A stretch of DNA of 64,000 nt from Lichina pygmaea (GCA_963422465.1 OY730174.1:1984001-2048000), one strand, 5' to 3'. Positions 1-12,813 are shown, counted from the stretch's first letter. The notes: generated from the sequence alone by a model not told the origin. Program-made: numbers and translations.

Positions 1-3000
1 CGCCATGGCCCACCTCTTCCACAGCGGCCAACGCCCCAAGAGCCCGCGCGAAGTGTACATGGTCCTGAAAGCAATGGCGGCGTGGATGTCCACCGTCGTG
101 GCGGCCGGCACGACGGACGACATGATACAGAACGTCACCGGTCACGCCGATCATACCGCGCCCGAGTCGCAGGCCATCGTCGAGGCCGTCGGCATGCTCA
201 TGTATGCAACCGCGGAAAACCCCAGGGTCTTGAGCGTGCTCGGAGGGCCATTTCCAAAAGGTAATGCTGCCATATCGACGATAGGACCATTCATCCATGC
301 GTGGACGCGAATCATGCCTTCGTGTATTTGAGTGTGTGAGAGTCTGTGTGTGCGCGCACGCTCGGAGACGGCAGTAGTCGACTACTGCGTGCGGGGACTG
401 GACGGTCTCGTAGTACGATCACGAAGGTGATCTGTCTTCCTCGAACGAGCACTCCTCAGCCCACCGTGACCGGCCCAAGCTCACTCTGTATGCCTCTTCG
501 TCGTCCAGACATCAAGAGCACCCTGGCGCATGCGCTGTCGCTGTTCATCCCCGTCGTCTTCCACTCCTCGCCGCCGATCGCGACCAGACTCGAGGCGTTC
601 CAGCGGGCAAACGATCTCGTGCCCGGTCGTGCCACCAAAGAAGACGACAAGCCGATGGAGGACGTCGCCGGCAACGCGCTCGGCCTCCATGGCCTGGGCG
701 GACTGGGCGCGGTCGAGACGGCCGTCATCCACTCGCGCGCTGGACTGTACATCTTCCTTCATTCTTTGGTTCGTTCATCGGCGCCGTTGTTCTCCTACGA
801 TGCGGTCGAGAGCGCTCCTGGCTGACTGGGCGTCAGCTGGCCGGAAGACCGATCATCGACGACAACATGGTCTTGAACCATCTGACGGCTCGATACAAGG
901 TAAGGGTTGACGTGGCCGAGGGCCCAACCTGGCCGGAGAGGCTCCTGATGACGACGACCAGGGCGACATGTCAAACCTCACGACCGACTTGATCGTGGCG
1001 GCCTTTGACGTCCTCTCGAACGCGACCTTCCGCAACGAGTCCCAGCAGACGCGCTTCCTGCTCCGAGCCTTCCTCATCAACAAGATCCCCGTGCTGCTGA
1101 CGACGCTGTCGCTGTCCATGTTCCCGCCGCTGACGCCCGAGCTCTGCATCGGCCAGGCCATGACGCACGTCGACACCCAGGCCTTCCCGACCCTGTCGGC
1201 CATGTTCGACGCTCCCAACGACGGCGGCGGAGGCGGCGGCGGCGGCGGCGGCGGCGGCGGCTTCTTCTCCGACGTCCGTCAGGAGTTTCTGTTCGCCTGC
1301 TGCCTGCACGGCCTCATCCCCGAAACCAGCATCGAGACCCTGCTCGGCGAGATGCCCATGCAGGAACTCCCCCCCGGCGGCAAGTACACCAAGGATCTCC
1401 TCGTTGGCCAGTGCGCGAGCGACCCCGGCCGCATCGAACCGCTCCTGGGAGAGGTCGAAGGAATGGACGGGAACGCAGGCGCCGTCGTCGAGGCCATCGT
1501 CGAGGTCGGTGTCTTTTGTTTGTGTGTTTCATGTCCGTGCTGTCCTGACGCGCGGAAACAGATTGTTCGGAACATGTGTGCGGCCAAGGGGACGATTGCT
1601 CTCAAGACCATCTGCATGACGCTGGCGGCGCGGCCGTCGTCGCTGGACGTCATGCTCTGCTTTGCATCGCCGGCGGCCATCCTCCAGCCGATATGCGAGC
1701 TGCTCGATACGTGGCAGTACGAAGAGGATCAAGGTCTGACACGCCGCCTTCAACGAGCCAGAAAGCAAAGAGAGCCATGTCCCTCCGGCCTGTTGCTGAC
1801 CCACACCCAGGAGAGTACCAGCCCGTCTACGAGGAATTCGGGTGCATCTTGCTGCTCGTCCTCGCTTTCGTCCACCGCTACGACCTCACGGCCTTGGACC
1901 TCGGCCTCGCCGACGGCACCTCGTTCGTGGCCCGGCTGCTTCGGCCCGCCGCGACGACCCAGCGCGTCGACGAGCTCTCGGAGGACGACTCGACGCAGCT
2001 GGCGGGCTGGCTGCGCGGCCTGTTCGAGCCGGACAGCGGCATCACCGACGAGCTCATGGCCGCGTGTCGGCCGCAGGTCTACTACATGCTCGTGCCGGTG
2101 CTCTTGAGCCAGAGCGTGCTGGCCTGTCGCGCCGAGGTCATCACGGTCGAGACGCTCAAGGGGGGGCTAGAATGTCGGTCGGCTCCGTGTTTCTTCTTCC
2201 CGGACCTGTCCCCCGCGCTCGGCTGATCGAAGGTCCCCAGACATGCTCGAGACCTTTCTGCTCCCGTCCCTGATCAGAGCGCTCTCCTGGCTGAGCCACC
2301 ACGTGTGGGAGGAGCACGGCGACGTCGACGTCGTCATGCAGATCCTGCAGATCGTCGTCAAGCCGAGCTCGATCTCGGGCGAGGCCGCGGTCGTGCACGC
2401 GGTCGTGCTCTCGCTCGTCGGCAAGCAGCTCGAGTGCGCGCTGCGCGACCTCCGCCGCCGCAACCCGGACCGCAGCGACGTCGACGTGGTGCTGCAGAAC
2501 CTGCAGCCGCACGTGACGCTGAAGCGCACGACGGCGAGCCACCACGGCGAGCTCGAGAGCTGGACGTCGCACTCGCCCGGCGGGCTGCTGTCGAGCCTGC
2601 GCAACACGTTCCAGTCGCTCGTGCTGTGGAGCACCGCGCCGGACATCAACATGACGCCGGCCAACTACACGCACCGACACGTGCTGGTGGCCGTGCGGCT
2701 GCTGGGCGCCCGGGCCGTGATCCAGACCATCCTGGACGAGATGAAGATGCAGGGCCAGAGCGACGGCGGCGATCTCGATCTGGACATTGCGACGTCGCTC
2801 GTCGTCGCGCCGACCGTGGACGACGTGCCAATCATCTCCGAGCCCTGTCTACCCCGCACCACCGCTCACGTGCACGGGCAGACGACGACTCCTCCTGCTC
2901 CTGCTCCTCTTCAGCAACGAACGCTGTACCGTCCAAAGACGCGGCTCAGCTTGCGCGACGCGCTGAGGCTCGAGCACGACGACGTCGCGCCGAGGATATC

Positions 3001-3334
3001 GACGGCCGACCCGGCGCGGGCCGAGAACATTGGGCGACTGTACCGGCGCGTCGAGGCGCACTTTGCCGGCGTCGCCGAGGCCAACGCGGCCGCGGACGTG
3101 GGCGCTCATGCTCTGGCCGGCGTCGCGGCTGATCTGGACGTGTCCATCGTCCCCACCGCGGCGGACATGATCCAGGGACTCGAGGTCGCGGCGGCCACGG
3201 CCACGGCGGTCGCCGCCGCCGCCGCCGCAGGCATCGACGTCGACGTCGACATGAACATGAACATGGACGACGTCCTCATGCTCGGCCAGGCCGCGGCCGC
3301 CACGGCCATCTCGGGGACGGATACAGGAATGTGA
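1..3334 (+). CDS. MED5: Mediator subunit 5 (MED5/Nut1), C-terminal part, 5' end outside window
   Basis: Fungal-specific tail subunit of the Mediator complex, linking activators to RNA polymerase II in the nucleus. Exons read by splice sites and frame: 1-260, 509-768, 837-899, 962-1504, 1562-1733, 1811-2173, 2241-3334 (stop 3332-3334). The joins restore blocks I know from fungal MED5: SRAGLYIF, then AGRPIIDDNM, GEVEGMDGNAGA, DQGEYQPVYEEFG, GGLEYMLETFLLPSL and a long C-terminal helical region. The 57-nt intron at 1505-1561 is a multiple of three without a stop, so it could be read through by mistake. Oddities are a Gly run (about 13 residues, near 1225-1260), an Ala/Asp/Met-rich low-complexity tail (3195-3330), and a possible further small intron near 2830-2880. 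Only the C-terminal portion is present; the start lies upstream of base 1. Confidence 0.88.
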
Positions 3335-3910
3335 ATTGGCGTTGTCCGTGGTCTTGCCGCTGCCGGGCTGTCGTGGCAGCGGTGGCAGGGATGGGAATGT
3401 GGACGTGGATGATGTTCTGTATCTGCTCGGGCGCGCCGCCACCACCACCACCACCACCACCGCCGGTGCCTCTGCCGTCTGTATCGCTGTCTTTACAGGC
3501 ACCGGAACAGGCACAGGAACAGGAATGATTCGACGGTCTCATGCGCGGTGAAGCCGTCATCACTGCTGTTCTGCTGATGTTACTTCTACTTCTGTTGCTG
3601 CTGCCACCACCACCACTACCACCACCACCACCACCACAGCCGTCACCACAGAGAACGAGGACAAGGACAAGGACAAGGACAAAAGACAAGAACAGAAGCA
3701 GGAACCGGAACGGGACCTAAATCTGGACCTAAGCCTCAGACTAGACCTTGACCTGGACGCGGAACAAGAACCCGGAACGAGACCTCGACCTGTTAGCTCG
3801 AACCTCGACCCGGTCTCGAGCCCAGGACGGGCATCGATGGTAATTCGCAGCGGCGGTGGAAGGAGTATCAACTATGCAGGAGAAAATCACCAACCGGTCG
3901 GAGTACTGTG

Positions 3911-4060
3911 ATTGCGGTGTTGGTGATTATGGTGTTGGTGATTGCGGTGTTGGTGATTGCAGTGTTGGTGGTTGCAGTGGTGGTGATTGCAGTGTTGGTG
4001 ATTGCAGTGTTGGTGATTGCAGCGTTGGTGATTATGGTGTTGGTGATTGCGGTGTTGATG
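3911..4060. repeat. 15-bp minisatellite, 10 units
   Basis: Ten head-to-tail 15-bp units of the form ATTGCGGTGTTGGTG, differing at a few sites (ATTATGG, ATTGCAG, GTTGCAGTGGTGG variants). The period is exact, so all three frames stay open through it; this explains Cys/Val/Gly and His-rich open frames that are not genes. Confidence 0.95.
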
Positions 4061-5107
4061 ACTGCAATGAGAGAAAATCATCATGTGATGATCATGAGGA
4101 GGAGGTCTGCATAAGGAGGATCATGATCAGGAGGAGGACAACTGCATAAGAAGGATGACTGCATGAGAAGGATGACTGCATAAGGAAGAGATGACGGCGG
4201 AGGACCGAACAAGGACGAGGATGAGTGGGGGTAGGGATGGGGGACTGGACCGGACAAGACCAAAGACAAGAAACAGACCCAAGAAAAAAGAGATATGCAG
4301 CAACATACTGTCCCTGGTGTCCGGGCATGGAGTACATACATACTCTGCTTTATTTTCTTTCTGTGGCCATGATAATTTCCTTTATACTCCCAGACACCCA
4401 TCTTTTTTTTTGTTTTGTTCTTTTTTTTTTTGGAGGATGGGAGAGGGTGGGAGAGGGTGAGAGAGCGAGAGGGAAGGTGTGAGTTTCTTGTTGGGTGTTG
4501 AAAGAGAGAGAGAGAGAGAGAGAGAAATACCATGATGTTGGCGATAGCAAGAGATGAGGGGGGACAGGAACAGGAGATTCTCGCCATGTTTTTCTGCATC
4601 TGTGCAAGTATAAAAAACTTCTTTTGGTTTCAAATCTGTCAGATCTTCTTCTTCTTTTTTGTTCCTCTCTCTCTCTCTCCCCCTCCCTCTCCATTGATCG
4701 ATTCTGGAGGCACAGCAGAAGAGGATGAGTGTCGACTGTCAGATTGATCAGGGAGAAGTAGCTAATCATCTATATGTAGACACGAAGCTGATGTTTGCCT
4801 TGGGGCTGTCAGAAGGCTCTAGAAGGCACGAGGTGGATCCGTGCAGGGTTTCGGCAACCACCCCCTAAATGCATGGGCACGATGGGGCAAGAGCAAACAT
4901 GACGGTGCTTGGGGCTCCGGGTTCCACACCCACAACATCCAACGTCCAATATCCAACGTCCAATATCCATATCCCTCTCCCGTCTTCATCTCCATCTCCA
5001 TCTCCATCTCCCTCTCCCTCTTCCATCTTCATCTTCTGTTTCTTCACACTCTTCTTCTTCTTCTTCTTCTTCTTCTTCTTCTTCTTCTTCTTCTCCTTCC
5101 TAATTCT

Positions 5108-5136
5108 CCCCCCCCCCCCCCCCCCCCCCCCCCCCC
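5108..5136. repeat. Poly-C run, 29 bases
   Basis: Uninterrupted C run right after a TTC-repeat tract (5050-5095). One of four G/C homopolymers of 23-29 bases in the window; the length is likely to be error-prone in the assembly. Confidence 0.9.
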
Positions 5137-5312
5137 GACAGACCACCAGCACAAAGCACCCAACAAACAAACAAAAAAAAAGCCCCATTGTGGGCTCTCC
5201 TGCTGCAAGCTTCTACACCCCACTTACAGTATCATCCTGACGGAGAAAAGGAGCACGGCAGTACATAGTACTTCCCCCACACGACGATGACGTGATATGG
5301 TGCGGCCACATG

Positions 5313-5360
5313 GAATAGAAGTCTAAGGTGCCCGTGGAATAAAAGTCTAAGGTGCCCGTG
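5313..5360. repeat. 24-bp tandem duplication
   Basis: GAATAGAAGTCTAAGGTGCC plus CGTG, followed at once by a second copy with one change (ATAGA to ATAAA). Confidence 0.9.
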
Positions 5361-5500
5361 GGCCTCCTGCGTATATCTACGACGGCACAGGGCGACGCGG
5401 AAGTCCGCGGCCGCTGAAGACTCGCAAAACAACGCCGTGGCGTGCGGCGCCAAGAGAGTCCTCTTCCCGCGCCCCCTGAGAACATCCAAATTCCGCTCGA

Positions 5501-5541
<41 letters not shown>

Positions 5542-5613
5542 CCGCCCTTTCGCTCGCATGTACCAATGCAGCATCGTTCCCCTCCCACGTTCCCTCCCGT
5601 CATCCCGGCCGTC

Positions 5614-6471
5614 TCAGTGCACTGGCACCCCGAACGGCCTCAGAGCCGGTCGTAGGCCGGCGCCTGCCAGGCCCGGATCCGTGCCGGACCCTCTCACGAG
5701 GTAGCCCTTTGCGACTTGAGCGATGTTGGACAGGCTGAACTGGTTCGTAGCGGGATCCTGCGGTGGTTCCGCTTCCGAATCTGGTCCCGGTCCCGGTCCC
5801 GGTCCTGGTTCTGGCTCTGCTTGTCGTGCGTCTTCTTCGGTCCGAGGAGACCCGTCGTCCCTTAACCTCCCCGCCTGATGGTCCTTCATGCATTCCTTGT
5901 GGATCAGCAGTATCTGTCTTTGATTCATCGAATGGGTAGCGCCCTGACAGCACGAACAGGGGTCGCGGGAGCATGATCAGCTTGGGTCACTGTCATATGG
6001 TACTGCCGGTGACCGCAGACTCAGGCTACGTACTCTATCGACGATACACTGACTGATCCTGTTTCTCTCCTCGGGTGGGAGTGATCTCAGATATGTCGTC
6101 TTTATCGTCACAAAGGCCTTTTCGAGCGGGGTCAACAACGCGAGCTCCTGGTCTATCAAGAGTTGTGTTTCAAAGTGGCCCTTTCGAACCAGAAGGTTGT
6201 TCGCGTAGTACGGCGGTGTCTTGTGGTTCTTCGACTGTCGATACTTGCGTCTGAGCCGCTTGATCGTAGTCAAGGCCGAGATGGGATTGAGCAGAGACCG
6301 ACGGCCGAGTGGCCGCATGGCCGTGGCCGAGGCAGTGGCAGCCTCGACGGCGACGGAGTCATCCCGAGCATCAGCGCCGGAGCCGGGAACAGGATCGACG
6401 GCGAGCTCGCGAGGTGACGGCAGGGCGAGGGACAAGGGCAACGACAGGAGCAGAGCCGCCGAGAGTCGCAT
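5614..6471 (-). CDS. Predicted secreted protein of unknown function, two exons
   Basis: I do not recognise the family. The ATG at 6471 opens a classical signal peptide (MRLSAALLLSLPLSLALP). A 59-nt intron fits at 5944-6003 (GT at 6003, AG at 5944), giving exons 6471-6004 and 5943-5614 in one frame and a 265-residue product. Without the intron the protein would stop at 5977, just after the donor. After the signal peptide come an acidic/Ala-rich pro-like stretch, a basic block (RRSLLNP...RLRRKYRQSK, about 57-80) and a helical region (about 95-150) with GHFETQLLIDQEL and LRSLPPEERNRIS. The second exon has a Gly-Pro repeat and a compact motif, FSLSNIAQVAKGYLVRG. The domain has almost no cysteines, so it is not a Cys-rich effector type. 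Extracellular location is inferred only from the leader. Confidence 0.7.
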
Positions 6472-7947
6472 GGCTCCGTCTGCTGCTACGCGCCGATCTG
6501 ACTGTAGACAGCGCCGACGTCTGACCAGGCAGGGGACAGCAGAGGGGAGAAAGGAGGGTCGATCCTCATACCCCGCCTTCGCTCGAGGGGCGGGGCAGGT
6601 GACACCTTAAGATCCCTAGACGGCCTGCATGGCCGTTGAGATGCAGCCATGCTCGGGACGACATCCCGAGGTGTTAGACCACCACGGACGGCCTTCAGCA
6701 CTCTGCAGGGCGTATCGACACAGGAGCGGCTGATCCTTGTCGATCCTCAACGGTTGTGCGCACGAGAAATCTCCATGAGATGGGGAATGGCATTGGCAGA
6801 AGCTCGGTCTGGTGACAAGACGTACCGTACTGCACTGTAGCTAGCTGGCCGGCTCATGCAACGGCCGGGGGTTATTGCTGAGCTCTGACCTCGAACAATA
6901 CGTGTGTGTCTGTGTGTCTGTGTTTGTGTGCGTCTGTGTGTTGTGCGTTGTGTGTGCGTAGGGCTCCGTGCGTTACGTTCCGCCCGTACCTTCGTACCTT
7001 CGTACCTTCGTACCTCCGTACCTCCCGTAACGTATTGATAAGAGACCGACGGGGAACTAACGTAACGTACAGTACGGAAGTACTTTCTGCGGAAAAACCA
7101 GACAATGTCTCGGAGACATGATCGTGTTTTGTGGACCAAAGCTTTTTTGAAGGCACGGATATGGACGACGTCGACGACGGAGCAGTCGCAGCAATTCAGG
7201 CAGAAGACTGGACACTCGGACGTGTCTGAAGGAGGAGGGGGGTGGAGGGGGCGAAGGAAGAGGCGGAGGGGGGGGTTGTTGGAGACAAACTCTGAAAGGG
7301 AAGACGGTCCACTTTTGATCATGTCGCCCGGTGCTGTGTACGACTACGGTACGTACTAGTACGTATGTACATGTAGTACGTTACATACAGTGTGCATACG
7401 TGCGTATGTATGAGGGCTCGAGGTGATTATAGGGTACTAGATGACTAAGCCGCCCCTCCTGTCTCGGCGCCCGTGAACGGGGGGCATCGTACGAAGTACA
7501 TACGTACACCGGCCATTGTTGAGGGACCCCGTACGTACGTACGGTATTTAGCCTGTCGAGCCAGTCAAGGCCGTCTGGATCACCGCCTCGTTGGTCACCG
7601 CTGCTTGGTCACCGCAATAGGCGCATGCTATGTCTGGCCGTAAGCTATGCCTTCATGCGACGACCAAGGCCTCTCCGGTCGAGCTCTCTCCGGCAGGAAA
7701 GACACCGCACCGGTCCTGCCAGAGCCAAAGGCAAATAAATCTTCAACAACAACACCAACCCAGAACACTCGTACAGTACTTCTTCGTACGGTAATCAGAC
7801 AGAAGAGTCAAGAGCACTTCTTTTCAATAGATCCTTTCTTCTTTTCTTCCCCAACTTCGATAGCTTCAGAGGATCTTGGAACAGCTTGGACCAGCTCATA
7901 GCAGTGACAGGTGAGGGTGGGAAGGTGGGACATCGGAGAGGACGACA

Positions 7948-7983
<36 letters not shown>

Positions 7984-8677
7984 GGGACAGTTCTTCGTCT
8001 CTCCCCAACATATTTCAAGTTCTCCTCGGGGAGCCGCAATTCTTCAAACCAACAGATGAACAACATCTGTTGGGACTCCGACCAAAGCAGCCAGGCAGGT
8101 GTGCACTCCTGCCGACTTTTTCTTCCCCCTTCTTTGTCCTCTTCTCCAACGGCGACAACGATGATGGTAAGTGGTGAAAGTGCGCCAGGGCCACAAATGT
8201 CCAGCCGGAGCACATCTTTGTGTGCACAGCATCGCAGTTTGCGTCTCCCCCCGCAGATGAAACAGAAACTCGGCTCCAGATCCTTTTCCTTGCAAAACAT
8301 AGGAGATGCGTAGGGATCCAGACCGTGAAAGTGAGGGAGATTCCAGGCGTTCCCTCCGGTCGAGATGGAAAATAGATATGAAACAAAAAAATTGCTGGTA
8401 TCGCAGTTCAATATGCACAAAAGTAGTAGTAAAGAAAGGCACTCCCGACAGCAAAAAAAAAATTTAAAAGATGAGATGAGCAATCGGATCCTGACGAACG
8501 CCATCACCACCACCACCACCTGTCATGACGGAAAAAAAGACCAAAAGCAACAGACGAGAGGAAAACGTAGCCGATCGTGAGATCGTCGCCGGAAACCTCT
8601 AAAAAGCCGCCAAAAGACAGAGGAAGAAAGGAGGACGGGAGAGAACGACAGGGTATCGATGGCAAAGTGGCGCTGAT
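6472..8677. other. Spacer upstream of the secreted-protein gene and downstream of the Ras-GEF gene
   Basis: No convincing gene. It holds the promoter side of the minus-strand secreted-protein gene (just above 6471) and the 3' UTR side of the Ras-GEF gene (just below 8678). Visible are a GT-rich run (6898-6957), a CGTACCTT repeat (6988-7025), one copy of the 11-mer TACGGAAGTAC (7073-7083), GTACGTAC clusters (7345-7540) and a GAT microsatellite (7950-7982). Confidence 0.55.
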
Positions 8678-8780
8678 CTACGGCACGCCCACGAGCTTCT
8701 CCTTGTTGGAGGATGCCCAGGCGAAGAGATCGAACCGATCTCGGGTGGAGGTGGTGGTGGTGCCGGTGAAGGCGGCCGCA

Positions 8781-8814
<34 letters not shown>

Positions 8815-11291
8815 TCGTCGCCGTGGCCGACCCCACCGCTCCGGCCAGATGATGCGGGAAGGACTCGCTCGCGGTCGGCCGATGGGAAGAGCCGTCGCGC
8901 GGCTCGAGCAGCAGAGAGCGACGGTACTGGTTCTGCAGGCTGCTCTCTTCCGACGCTCGCACGTCCTCGAGCTGGGTCAGGATGAGCTCCTGCAGCTCGG
9001 GCACCTCGGTGAGGGCGTACGGGACCTGGAAGCGCTGCAGCTCGCCGACGATCTTGGCCGTCTTCACGTGCTTGTCGAAGTTGATGGCGCTCTTGGCCTC
9101 GCCGTCGCCGTCGCCCGGCAGCTGCCGCGTCGCCTGGTTGCCGACGTCGACGAAGGTCAGGTCGGTCAGGTACAGGCCGACGAAGGGCAGGCACGGCGAC
9201 TCGTGGCTGTGCAGGTGCTGGCGGAGCACGGCGTAGTTGCGCGACACGTCCACGACGCCGCGCAGCTGCTCGAGCCTGACCATCGTCTTCTGCGACAGCG
9301 CCTCCCACGTCCTCTTGAGCCTCAGGATGTTGGACGAGTTGAGGGCGCAGACGACGGCCATGAGCGAGTCGTAGTTCTGCAGCGCGAGGCACTCGCGCCC
9401 GATCTTGACCCAGTGCTTGATCACGGCGGCGCGCTTCTTGACGTCGGCGACGCGCAGGACCGTCTCGGCCACGACGGTGGCGAGGTCGGTCGAGAAGGTC
9501 GACATGGCCCGGATGTTGCCGGCCCGCGATCCCGACTTGCGCGTCCACTCCTGCGCCAGCAGCTCCTCGGGGAGGATGGCGCAGAACATCTTCGACTCCC
9601 TGATCGTCAGCTGCCGCGCGAGCTCGAGCGGATCGAGGTCGAGCAGGCTCGGGAGCGCGCCGCCCTGCCTCCAGCTCCGGAGCGCCGTCATCTGGCCTCG
9701 CGAGATGACCGGGGTCGGGGGCGACTCGGTCGCGGACACCGGTGGCGCCGCCAGCGTGCTCGCCTTCCCCAGCGACGAGAGGAGACGGGGCACGAGCGGA
9801 CCGTCGATGGCCGAGGCCTTGGCCGCGAGCTCGCCCAGCCGCCGAGCCGGCTGGGGCAGGACGTCCCGCAGCCTCGTCGCCGCGAACTCGACGAGGATGG
9901 GCAGGGCGATGCAGTCGTGGTCCTTGTGCCAGTGGGACTCGAGCCAGCCCTTGATGACGTTGTAGACCCGCAGCCGGACCGGCCCGGCCATCGGTCCGCT
10001 GTCGCCGATGTATTCGAACCGATCGATCAGGGCCTCGGCGAAGGCGAAGGCGGTGGTGAAGAGCCGGAAGGTGAGGTAGAAGGTCGACATGAAGGCCGGG
10101 TCCGGCGTCGAGTCGTGCATGGTCAGGCGCTCGACCAGGGCCGGCAGCGTTCCGCCGACGACCTGGCCGTCCTTGTTGTAGATGAGCTCGTGGGAGTACG
10201 TCTTGGACGGCGTCAGGGAGGACATGTCCTCGTTGGCGTCCGGGCCCTCGGTCACGTCGGCGCCGGTCTGGTGGGGCAGCGGCGCCGGCCACGACAGGCC
10301 GTACGCGCCAGGGGAACTGAAGTCGGGCGACGTCGCCCTTGTGGACGTCGTGCCGACATCCGACGCCGTCATCTCGCTGAAGGACGTGTTGTTGGTACCT
10401 GCGCTGCCGACGTTGAAATCGTGACCCAGATCGTCGAGAGGTTCCGCGATGATGGTGGTCGTGGCGATGATGCACTTATCGGTGCGGATCTGCAAGAGCT
10501 CGGTGTAAGCCCGTGCGGCGGTCGTACTGGCGGACGTGCATGGGCGGACGGAGCTGGCGGAAGAAGCGATCGGGGATGCTGTCGTCGTCGGCGACGGAAG
10601 GCGTTCGCCGCCCTTCGACCGTGGCGGGGGCAGCGGTGTCGGTAGGTCGGAGCTGTGATCGGGCGCCGGGAACGGGCCGACGGTAGACGGCGCCGTCGAA
10701 GGAGGCAGGGGGAACTCGGGGAGGGGAGGCTCGTCGTCGTCGTCGTCACCGTTCCCAGCGGCGCCCTGGACCTCGCACGCCTCGGGCAGATCCGGAGGCA
10801 GCTCAAAGTCTCCGACGCGCACGAGGGCGGATCGAGCCTTGGCGACGCATCCGCCGGCGGCCCGCACGCAGCGGGTGGCGACGGACATGAGATGCTGACC
10901 TTCGTCGGGCGTCATCATATCGATGTCGTCCAGCGCGGCCGCGACGGCCGCCGACGAGTTCGAGCGCGGTTGCAGGACGTCCTTGGTGTTCTGGACCAGG
11001 TTCGCCATGTGGATACACATGGCTTCTTTGCTCTGCCGCAGGTCGTTCGGGTACGGATCCCGGTCGCAGACAGCATCGACGATGCAGACGAGGTCGCGGC
11101 AGGCGAGGGCGGATTGCTGGGTCGTGAAGAGCAGGTCCCCGGGGAACCGGGCCTGGAGGTGGAGACGGCCGATGAACGATCCCTGGTGAGAGAGGAAGAC
11201 GTCGTGGGCAGCACCGAGACGCCGAGAGACGAGGGTAGGGTTGTTCGACGACGACGACGACAGCGACGGCGACGACGGAGGAGAAGAAGAA

Positions 11292-11332
<41 letters not shown>

Positions 11333-12666
11333 GACATGTGACTCCGGAGGAGAGGCGACGTCGGCGAAGGACATTGAAGAGAGGTCCAACGTCGTCGGAG
11401 AGGAATCGAGCCGGATTGGGGGAGTAGGCACAACCGATTCGACCAGGGACGTGCCCGAGGCCTTTGAGGAGTCGCTGCATCCATCGCCGTTCTGAGACGA
11501 GGAGGACGAGGACGAGGAAGGGTCGGGGGCGGGAAGGTGGACCTCGTCGACAGCGGCAGCCGGGGATGTTTTGGGTGGTGCAACGCCGTCATGGTCGACC
11601 TTTGCCGGTCGGTCGACGGCGGCGACGACGGCAACGGGCCACAGGGCCGATTCCGTCAAAGGTCGTTCGACCCACCCACCGTCGCCGCTCAGCTGGAGGA
11701 GGCCGTTGCGGATGTCGAGAACCTTGACGCCCCGCATCACCACCTTGAAGGCCTTCAAGGCCATGTCGTCCACGAGGCTCACGGGATCCCCCCCGGGGAA
11801 GGCGCCGGCTCGGGCCATGTCCTGGAGCTGCTTCGTCAGCTTCACGAGGGTCGACAGGTCGGCGAGGAGCGCCCGACGATTCCGTCGCAGGACCTCGTGC
11901 GCCTTGACCAGCGGCGAATCTCTCGTGAGGGAGTCGCATCTCTCCTGCAGACGCGATGTCAGCTTCCGTCGACCAAGACAGCAGCCCCCCCCCCCCCCCC
12001 CCCCCCCCCCCGGGATGTAGGGCATGGGAGTTGGGGCATCGGCAGGAGAAGGCAAGCGGCGCCGTCAAGTTTAACAGCGGGGAAAAGGGAACATTGCTCT
12101 CTTACCAGTAGGTGCCGTACGCCGGCGATCATACCCCTCATGCATTCGCCGTAGCGATCCAGGTCGACAGCGCCGCCACATTCCCCTCGCAGCGAGGCCC
12201 AGACGCGGAGCAGCGCGTCGAGGAGGACGCGGAGCGCTTCGGGGTCGTAGGCGTCGCAGTAATTAGTCGGAAGCCAACCGCGAGCGCCCGTGGTCAGCAG
12301 CGTCCCATCGGCCCAGCCGTTTTCGTGGACGGAGTGGATCAGGATCACGTCGCCCTCCTGGAGCGGCAGCGTCACCGTCGTCGACGGCGCCGTGTCCTCG
12401 GATTCGAATAGACAGAAGGCGCGGAGAAAGCCGCGCGGGACTGGGGCGGTCAGGTCGTCGTCGAGAGGTCCCGGCGACGCTGTGGGTGTCGGCGTCTCCG
12501 GCAACGGCGTCTGAGCGGCCGCGGGCGCGGTCATGGCCCTCCGCAGCCGCGGCCGCATGTCCGCGGGCGGCCAGTCGTCCACGGCCTTGGCCGTCGACGG
12601 ACGACCAAGCCCAAGTGGGCCCACGAAGATGGCCGCGAGCTCGCCGTTGGGCATCGCGAAAGCCAT
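8678..12666 (-). CDS. Cdc25-type Ras guanine-nucleotide exchange factor with SH3 domain
   Basis: Activates Ras by GDP/GTP exchange at the plasma membrane, upstream of cAMP/PKA and MAPK signalling (family knowledge). Exons are 12666-12106 and 11944-8678, phase 0, giving about 1275 residues. Domains: SH3 at about 79-141 (FLRAFCLFESEDTA ... GARGWLPTNYCD); a conserved helical block across the join (MIAGVRHLL, then ERCDSLTRDSPLVKAHE); poly-Ser linkers; Ras-GEF N-terminal (REM) domain near 765-895 (SHELIYNKDGQVVGGTLPALV); and the catalytic CDC25 domain near 955-1178 (LDPLELARQLTIRESKMF ... CALNSSNILRLKRTW ... PCLPFVGLYLTDLTF). It ends in RFDLFAWASSNKEKLVGVP. The 161-nt intron contains a 27-base C/G homopolymer that codes a Gly run if read through. 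The start at 12666 is the first in-frame ATG before a CAT/ATG microsatellite and a gap, so a further 5' exon is possible. Confidence 0.92.
11985..12011. repeat. Poly-C run (27 bases) inside the Ras-GEF intron
   Basis: It lies wholly within the intron 11945-12105. On the coding strand it is a G run next to the 3' splice site region, a strong candidate for G-quadruplex formation in the pre-mRNA (inference). Confidence 0.9.
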
Positions 12667-12705
12667 GATGGCCGCTGTTGTCGTTGTTCTTGATGGTGGT
12701 GGTGG

Positions 12706-12711
12706 TGATGG

Positions 12712-12773
<62 letters not shown>
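12706..12773. repeat. GAT/ATG trinucleotide microsatellite
   Basis: About 20 consecutive GAT units directly upstream of the Ras-GEF start codon and just left of the assembly gap. Read on the minus strand it gives poly-His or poly-Ile frames, which are not coding evidence. Confidence 0.95.
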
Positions 12774-12813
12774 GTCCACGATGAACCTTGACAGCTTCGG
12801 CGCGCGTCCGTCC

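Larger units (their letters stand above)
3335..5613. other. Repeat-rich spacer between MED5 and the secreted-protein gene
   Basis: No gene is supported. The MED5 stop and the 3' end of the next (minus-strand) gene face each other, so both 3' UTRs lie here. The stretch is dense in simple sequence: CCACCAC runs near 3600-3645, ACAAGG hexamers near 3657-3685, a 15-bp minisatellite (3911-4060), ATGACTGCATAAGG-like repeats (4100-4190), GA/CT runs (4504-4524, 5503-5538), a TTC run (5050-5095) and a poly-C run (5108-5136). Confidence 0.6.

Noticed and set aside
8849-10645. Open frame of about 598 codons on the plus strand
   Set aside because: Mirror of the Ras-GEF coding region; the Arg/Gly/Leu-rich product has no domain, while the minus strand has a full CDC25 domain.
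12531-12790. Poly-His and poly-Ile stretches next to the gap
   Set aside because: Frames of a GAT microsatellite running into N bases.
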